NCBI GenBank assembly: GCA_945874895.1
Contig: CAMCIC010000009.1
Coordinates: forward strand, 1 to 64,000
Direction: 5' to 3'
Source: Akkermansia muciniphila
GTDB lineage: Bacteria; Verrucomicrobiota; Verrucomicrobiia; Verrucomicrobiales; Akkermansiaceae
DNA: 64,000 nucleotides
Part shown: positions 59,974 to 64,000 of the stretch, one piece after another
Position numbering within the stretch: the stretch's first letter is position 1
How the letters are laid out: the number at the start of each line of letters is the position of its first letter
Notes under the pieces: generated by a model
What the model was told of the DNA's origin: nothing
Seen by the model: the letters and a program-made list of their open reading frames with translations, nothing else
The model's database searches: none
Made by a program: the position numbers and the translations under genes

Positions 59974-61812
59974 ATGAATGGGTTGCTTCGCTGTTTCTCT
60001 GGTTTGCTGGTCGCTGGGTGGGTGGTGATCCCGATGTCGGCGCAAACGCCCGCGCAGATTATGGCGGATTTCCCTCAACGCCGGCAGCTGGTGCTCGAGC
60101 AATTTGCTCGCGAGGGAAATGAAAAGTTCATCCAGGCTCAGTGTCTGTTTGCTCTGGGTCGGAATCAGGACGGCATCCGGGTGGTCAATCAGGGACTGGA
60201 TGCTCTGGTTCCAGGCAATAAGATCAATCGGTGGATGCACGGTGGCAACACGGGATTCATCGCTTGGCCGGGGATCGAGTGCTACGTGCGCTTCCAACAA
60301 CAAATGGATCAATCCACGCGTGATCGTTATCGGAAAATCTACACCGGCGGCGTGTTTTATGCGAAACTCTCCACCAGCAATCACAAGATCATGGCGGCCG
60401 TAAGCCGCTATCTTGCCACACAGTGCTGGGGCGCAGATGCGTTTCAGGCCGATCCGTGGTTCATGCAGAATGATCCTTACATTCAGGAGATGACGGCCAA
60501 GTCCCGTCACAAAGGCTGGGTTTGGGGCTCAAGGTTCGGCCACGAAGATGAAACAGGGGAAAAATACTTGCGAGAAATCATCGCTTCCAGCTGTCGCGTG
60601 GGGCCAGGGGAATACGCTTCTCGCCCGTATGGCGCGCAAAACGTCCTTCCCTTATTGACGATTGCCGACTGCGCGAAGGATGCTCAGCTTGCGGCACAAG
60701 CGCGGGTGGCGTATGAAATCTCTCTGACACAAATCGCCCCCGCTTGGATGGCCGGACATCTGGCGACATTTGCCCCGCGATCCTATCCGGATACGGAGTG
60801 CCAGCGCCCGTGGGGCTTTGCGACGCTGCCGTGGTTTTATTTCGGCGGATTGGCTCCCGAACTGCGCGGCGCGAAAGCGGCAGCAGCCGCAGCGGTGAGT
60901 CGCTACCAAGTGCCTGAGGAAATCGTCGAAGCGGCCGTCGACCGCGTCCGAGCCTATGAGTATCGCGCCCTCATCAACGGTTGGGCACTGAATCATCACA
61001 TGCAAGGGTCCTACGCCTTGTTTTCCCGTTCCGCTAAGGTCGGTGGTAAGCCATGGGGTGGTCAAAGTTATCCCTGCGGTGTGATGTGGCAGGAACCACG
61101 CCACGAATGCGGCAGTCATCTCTGGATCACCAATCCCGCGGCTGATGAAGCGGGCAAGATGGGCTTGCATACGCACGGTGTGCGCCCTTTTGAGCAGGAG
61201 CTCCTGGCACGCGATGCCTTATTGTATGTATTTCAGATCCAGGACGATAATCCCTTTCCTTATGCTCTCGGATACATACCCGGCGGTTACCGAGTGAGCA
61301 TGGATGAAGGACGCAAGCATCATTCCCTATTTTTTCACTATGGCAGCGTATTGATCGCCGTGCGCGCCAGTCATCCGATCGAATGGCATCCGGATCAGGG
61401 CATTCGCGCGCCCGCATCGCCCGCTCGCACGGGTGACTCGGAGTTTCGCTTGCGGGAAAAGCGATGCGCTTTGGTCATCGAAACGGCATCACCGGCGGAA
61501 TTTTCTGCTGCGAATGACACTGCCGTTTTGCAACGCTTCCGCGATCGAATTCTTGAGCACCCCCATCCTTCTCTCCGCATCGAAGCACACACATCGGCAA
61601 CCTATCGCACGCGCCATAACACGACCCTGAGCTGCACCTTCGATGGGGAGGATTGGATCGATGGTCAAAAAATCGATTACGCGCGATGGCCCATTTCCTC
61701 CAGCCCGTGGACTCGGCAAACCGATCCGAAGGGACCATTCATCATCGAAGGGAAAAAAACGATCCGCACCTATGCGCTAGACGGCTCCGCACCCGTGGTC
61801 CGCGGAAAATGA
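59974..61812 (+). CDS. Secreted protein of unknown function, possibly a toroid-plus-sandwich polysaccharide enzyme
   Basis: I do not recognise a specific family. The 612-residue protein has a signal peptide (SGLLVAGWVVIPMSAQ), a helix-rich first half (RREQ-type helices, RYLATQCWGADAFQADPW, ITQIAPAWMAGHLATF) and a second half rich in strands with His/Trp motifs, for example INGWALNHHMQGSYALF, PRHECGSHLWI and HHSLFFHYGSVLIAV. An alpha/alpha-toroid followed by beta-sandwiches with conserved His, Tyr and Asn is the layout of several polysaccharide lyases, so a glycan-degrading enzyme is possible. A TGCAAT -10 lies 6 bases before the ATG at 59974, which supports this start over 59935. Confidence 0.6.
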   Translation: MNGLLRCFSGLLVAGWVVIPMSAQTPAQIMADFPQRRQLVLEQFAREGNEKFIQAQCLFALGRNQDGIRVVNQGLDALVPGNKINRWMHGGNTGFIAWPGIECYVRFQQQMDQSTRDRYRKIYTGGVFYAKLSTSNHKIMAAVSRYLATQCWGADAFQADPWFMQNDPYIQEMTAKSRHKGWVWGSRFGHEDETGEKYLREIIASSCRVGPGEYASRPYGAQNVLPLLTIADCAKDAQLAAQARVAYEISLTQIAPAWMAGHLATFAPRSYPDTECQRPWGFATLPWFYFGGLAPELRGAKAAAAAAVSRYQVPEEIVEAAVDRVRAYEYRALINGWALNHHMQGSYALFSRSAKVGGKPWGGQSYPCGVMWQEPRHECGSHLWITNPAADEAGKMGLHTHGVRPFEQELLARDALLYVFQIQDDNPFPYALGYIPGGYRVSMDEGRKHHSLFFHYGSVLIAVRASHPIEWHPDQGIRAPASPARTGDSEFRLREKRCALVIETASPAEFSAANDTAVLQRFRDRILEHPHPSLRIEAHTSATYRTRHNTTLSCTFDGEDWIDGQKIDYARWPISSSPWTRQTDPKGPFIIEGKKTIRTYALDGSAPVVRGK

Positions 61813-61870
61813 AAAAATCAACCGTGGAGTGACTTTACGAGTGGCTCCCGTTTTGCCTGACGGTTTTCCA

Positions 61871-61899
61871 TTGAAGGAATCAGCTCCGCGTGTTTTGAT
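61871..61899 (+). promoter_or_regulatory. Predicted leaderless promoter of queF
   Basis: TTGAAG (61871-61876), 17 bases, TTTGAT (61894-61899), then 6 bases to the GTG at 61906. The match is 4 of 6 in each hexamer. It supports the GTG start. No preQ1 riboswitch was recognised upstream. Confidence 0.45.
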
Positions 61900-61905
61900 G
61901 ACGCG

Positions 61906-62337
61906 GTGAACGATTCCCTGACTCTCCTTGGCAACTCACAAACCCAATGGCCACCATCACCGGACGAGGCGAAGCTGGAAACATTCCCCAATCGCAGTCC
62001 TCAGCACGCCTACTGGGTGCATCTTGACTTCCCAGAATTTTCCTCATTGTGCCCAGTGACCGGTCAGCCCGATACCGCTAGGATCCAGATCCGCTACATC
62101 CCAGACAAAGTCTGCGTGGAAACGAAGTCACTGAAATTTTATCTCACCTCCTTCCGCAATTCCCAGGCCTTTAACGAGGAAATCGTCAATCGCATCCTCG
62201 CCGACATGGTGCGCGTTCTTGAGCCGAAGCGTCTGGTAGTGCGCGGCGATTTTTCACCCCGTGGTGGTATTTCCCTCACGGCTCAAGCCTCGCATCCGAC
62301 CGCGGAATGGGTCGGCTTGTCGATCGACGAGGCCTAA
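61906..62337 (+). CDS. queF: NADPH-dependent 7-cyano-7-deazaguanine reductase
   Basis: The 143-residue enzyme reduces preQ0 to preQ1 in queuosine synthesis. The nucleophilic Cys is in FSSLCPVTGQPDTA, and the QueF signature ETKSLKFYLTSFRNSQAFNEE holds the Glu and the NADPH-contact residues. This is the short unimodular (YkvM) type. The GTG at 61906 is the only suitable start and has the leaderless promoter spacing. queA, the next enzyme but one, is at 29.8-30.8 kb. The earlier steps (QueC, D, E) are not in the window. Confidence 0.95.
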   Translation: MNDSLTLLGNSQTQWPPSPDEAKLETFPNRSPQHAYWVHLDFPEFSSLCPVTGQPDTARIQIRYIPDKVCVETKSLKFYLTSFRNSQAFNEEIVNRILADMVRVLEPKRLVVRGDFSPRGGISLTAQASHPTAEWVGLSIDEA

Positions 62338-62372
62338 GACGTAAGGTTCCACTTCGAGGATCCTGCCGCAGC

Positions 62373-62474
62373 ATGAAATTTTCCTCATGGCTGGCGATCT
62401 CCGCTGCTGCAGTCGTCATGGCGACTCGGGCGGCCCCTCTTGTTTGGAAGAGGGAAATCGACGGAGGAAAATGA
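62373..62474 (+). CDS. Possible 33-residue signal-peptide-like micro-protein
   Basis: ATG 62373 gives MKFSSWLAISAAAVVMATRA followed by about 13 residues and a TGA. The start looks like an export signal. A second 33-codon frame begins at 62471, overlapping this stop by 4 bases, with AGGA 4 bases before its ATG. Both could be a small exported gene pair, the broken halves of one gene, or chance. No family is recognised. Confidence 0.25.
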   Translation: MKFSSWLAISAAAVVMATRAAPLVWKREIDGGK

Positions 62475-62631
62475 TCATACGGACCATGTATGAAGAAAGC
62501 CAAAATCGGTGTGGGCAAAAGGGTCTTTCCAAAGTCTGGCTGGACCTAGCGGCCAAGGAGGGCAAAGCGTAGGCCACAGAGTGACTCGTCAAGTAAGTCG
62601 CCGAGCGATAAGATCAGCAACGATTTCCCAC

Positions 62632-62660
62632 TTGGCGGGCGCGGGATTTGCGTTTAGTTT
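62632..62660 (+). promoter_or_regulatory. Predicted lysA promoter
   Basis: TTGGCG (62632-62637), 17 bases, TAGTTT (62655-62660), then 9 bases to the ATG at 62670. The mRNA leader would be about 3 bases or none. No lysine riboswitch was seen. Confidence 0.35.
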
Positions 62661-62669
62661 GCGCGCGCC

Positions 62670-63950
62670 ATGCACGCTTTTTCCTACATCGACGGTCAGC
62701 TTCACTGCGAAAATGTCCCGCTGCAATCTCTTGCGGAACAATACGGCACTCCTCTTTACGTGTATTCCGGCAACACGATCCTCGACCATTACCAGCGTCT
62801 CGATCTCGCCCTACAAGGTCTGGATCACGAGGTGGCCTATGCCGTAAAAGCGAACTCGAACCTTTCCGTGCTGCGCCTTCTTGCTCAAGCAGGTGCCGGA
62901 TTCGACATCGTGTCCGGTGGCGAGCTGTATCGCGTGATCAAGGCCGGCGGCGATCCGGCACATTGCACCTTTGCGGGTGTGGGCAAAACTCGCGATGAAA
63001 TCATCTATGCGCTCCAACAGGGCATTTACTGCTTCAATGTCGAGTCGGCCGCCGAGTTGGCCTATCTGAATGAAGTCGCCGGTGAATTGGGCGTGGTCGC
63101 TCCCGCGGCTGTTCGCGTGAATCCGAACGTGGATGCTAAGACACACAAATACATTTCCACGGGTAAGTCGGAGAACAAATTCGGTATCGATTTTGATGCC
63201 ATCGAGGCGCTCTATGACAAGGCCGCTGTGGATTGGAAAAACGTGCGCATGCGCGGTTTGCAAATGCACATCGGTTCGCAACTCACCTCCGTGCAGCCGT
63301 TTGTGGAAGCAGTGAAAAAGGTCAAGCCGCTCGCGCAGACGCTCAAAGACAAACACGGGATCGAATTCTGGTCCATCGGTGGCGGCATCGGCATTGTTTA
63401 TCACGACTCCCTCGCTTCTGGCCAACTCGAATGGTGGCAGCAAAAAGAGGAGAAGCCACTTACCATCGAGGAATACGGCGCCGCGGTGGTTCCATTGTTG
63501 CAGGATCTGGGCCTAAAAATCCTGCTGGAGCCCGGGCGCTACATCGTTGGCAATGCTGGGGTATTGCTCACCCGTTGTCTCTACGAGAAAAAAGGCAGCG
63601 CGAAAACTTTCAAGATCGTAGATGCGGGCATGAATGATCTGATTCGTCCCGCACTTTATGAAGGGCATCATGAAATCGCACCGCTCCAAGAAACGGTCGG
63701 TGAATTGGTCAAAGCCGATGTGGTAGGCCCGATCTGCGAGAGCGGAGACTTTTTCTGTCAGGATCGTGCGATGGCTGACTTCCAGCCTGGCGATGTCATT
63801 GCGTTGTTATCCGCTGGAGCCTATGGCTTTGTGATGGCGAGCAACTACAACACGCGACCTCTCCCTGCGGAAATCCTCGTGGACGGAGAGAAGTCCACTC
63901 TCGTGCGCAAACGCCAGACCTTGGATGACGTGCTTGCGGGAGAACTCTGA
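62670..63950 (+). CDS. lysA: Diaminopimelate decarboxylase
   Basis: The 426-residue PLP enzyme makes lysine from meso-diaminopimelate. The PLP Lys is in VAYAVKANSN (about residue 55). Other signatures are GGELYRVIKAG, HIGSQLT, SIGGGIGI (phosphate-binding Gly loop), LEPGRYIVGN and the C-terminal PICESGDFF with the catalytic Cys, then SAGAYGFVMASNYN. Length and start are standard. It has its own promoter and no partner genes; only 50 bases follow it in the window. Confidence 0.96.
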   Translation: MHAFSYIDGQLHCENVPLQSLAEQYGTPLYVYSGNTILDHYQRLDLALQGLDHEVAYAVKANSNLSVLRLLAQAGAGFDIVSGGELYRVIKAGGDPAHCTFAGVGKTRDEIIYALQQGIYCFNVESAAELAYLNEVAGELGVVAPAAVRVNPNVDAKTHKYISTGKSENKFGIDFDAIEALYDKAAVDWKNVRMRGLQMHIGSQLTSVQPFVEAVKKVKPLAQTLKDKHGIEFWSIGGGIGIVYHDSLASGQLEWWQQKEEKPLTIEEYGAAVVPLLQDLGLKILLEPGRYIVGNAGVLLTRCLYEKKGSAKTFKIVDAGMNDLIRPALYEGHHEIAPLQETVGELVKADVVGPICESGDFFCQDRAMADFQPGDVIALLSAGAYGFVMASNYNTRPLPAEILVDGEKSTLVRKRQTLDDVLAGEL

Positions 63951-64000
63951 TCAAGGCGCATGCCCTGATTCCGGTTCTTTTCCGTCCAAGACGCAGGCGA

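Larger units (their letters stand above)
62338..62669. other. Interval with a tiny overlapping ORF pair
   Basis: This 332-base stretch holds two 33-codon frames overlapping as ATGA (62373-62474 and 62471-62572) and the lysA promoter near its end. No RNA gene or repeat was recognised. Confidence 0.45.

Noticed and set aside
61813-61905. preQ1 riboswitch before queF
   Set aside because: No H-type pseudoknot aptamer pattern was seen, and the predicted transcript starts at the GTG.
1-64000. CRISPR arrays, insertion sequences, rRNA and tRNA genes
   Set aside because: No regularly spaced repeats, transposase-like proteins, attachment sites or cloverleaf sequences with CCA-type ends were seen by eye; a covariance search would be needed to exclude a missed tRNA.

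Overview
The window looks like a chromosomal segment of a Verrucomicrobiota bacterium, probably order Verrucomicrobiales. The pointers are gene families typical of the Planctomycetes-Verrucomicrobia group: a PVC-type CxxCH cytochrome dehydrogenase, a DUF1501 plus DUF1549/DUF1553 pair, a very large pilin-like protein, a secreted sulfatase, and a MoxR/DUF58/VWA cluster with a terpene-cyclase-like toroid protein. Base composition is moderately GC-rich. No prophage, insertion sequence, CRISPR array, rRNA or tRNA gene was seen. This placement rests on gene content only.

Layout. 1-1140 is the 3' end of a secreted beta-helix protein that begins outside the window. 1214-7555 is a compact TonB energising operon (DUF3450 protein, long ExbB, ExbD, TonB, TPR protein) ending in an OprP-like porin, followed by a purple acid phosphatase, an SGNH hydrolase and a 3D-domain lipoprotein. 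11-16 kb holds housekeeping genes: rhomboid protease, gcvT-gcvH, NAD kinase, aminopeptidase P. 15.9-19.8 kb (minus strand) holds an orphan OppD-type ATPase with a free-methionine-sulfoxide reductase, and a ZnuD-like TonB-dependent receptor with a palindromic promoter. 20-25 kb carries der, an NTF2-like protein, a sulfatase with an atypical active-site motif, an inositol-monophosphatase-like enzyme and a PfkB kinase. 25.5-29.8 kb carries a 1197-residue pilin-like protein and its secreted neighbour, then queA, a nucleoside-type MFS transporter, a DUF4126 protein and a ROK fructokinase.

The largest coherent system is 34090-45882, six tightly packed plus-strand genes: MoxR AAA+ ATPase, DUF58 protein, two large membrane-anchored von Willebrand factor A proteins (one with a PA14 domain near its C-terminus), a 1181-residue membrane protein with a huge Gln/Ala-rich helical region, and a secreted alpha/alpha-toroid protein. 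It reads as a chaperone-plus-envelope machine of unknown substrate and is the best candidate for an undescribed system.

The right end holds the PVC cytochrome, DUF1501 and DUF1549/1553 genes facing a shared bidirectional terminator, then a class B penicillin-binding protein, an AddB-like nuclease, a DedA protein, rimO, a secreted protein of unknown function, queF and lysA.

Across the window many first-in-operon genes have a -10-like hexamer ending exactly 6 bases before the start codon, which predicts leaderless mRNAs. Most genes inside operons have pyrimidine-rich leaders with no Shine-Dalgarno sequence; clear Shine-Dalgarno sites are seen only at 9576, 32938 and 38855. Starts given here use these signals where possible and remain predictions.
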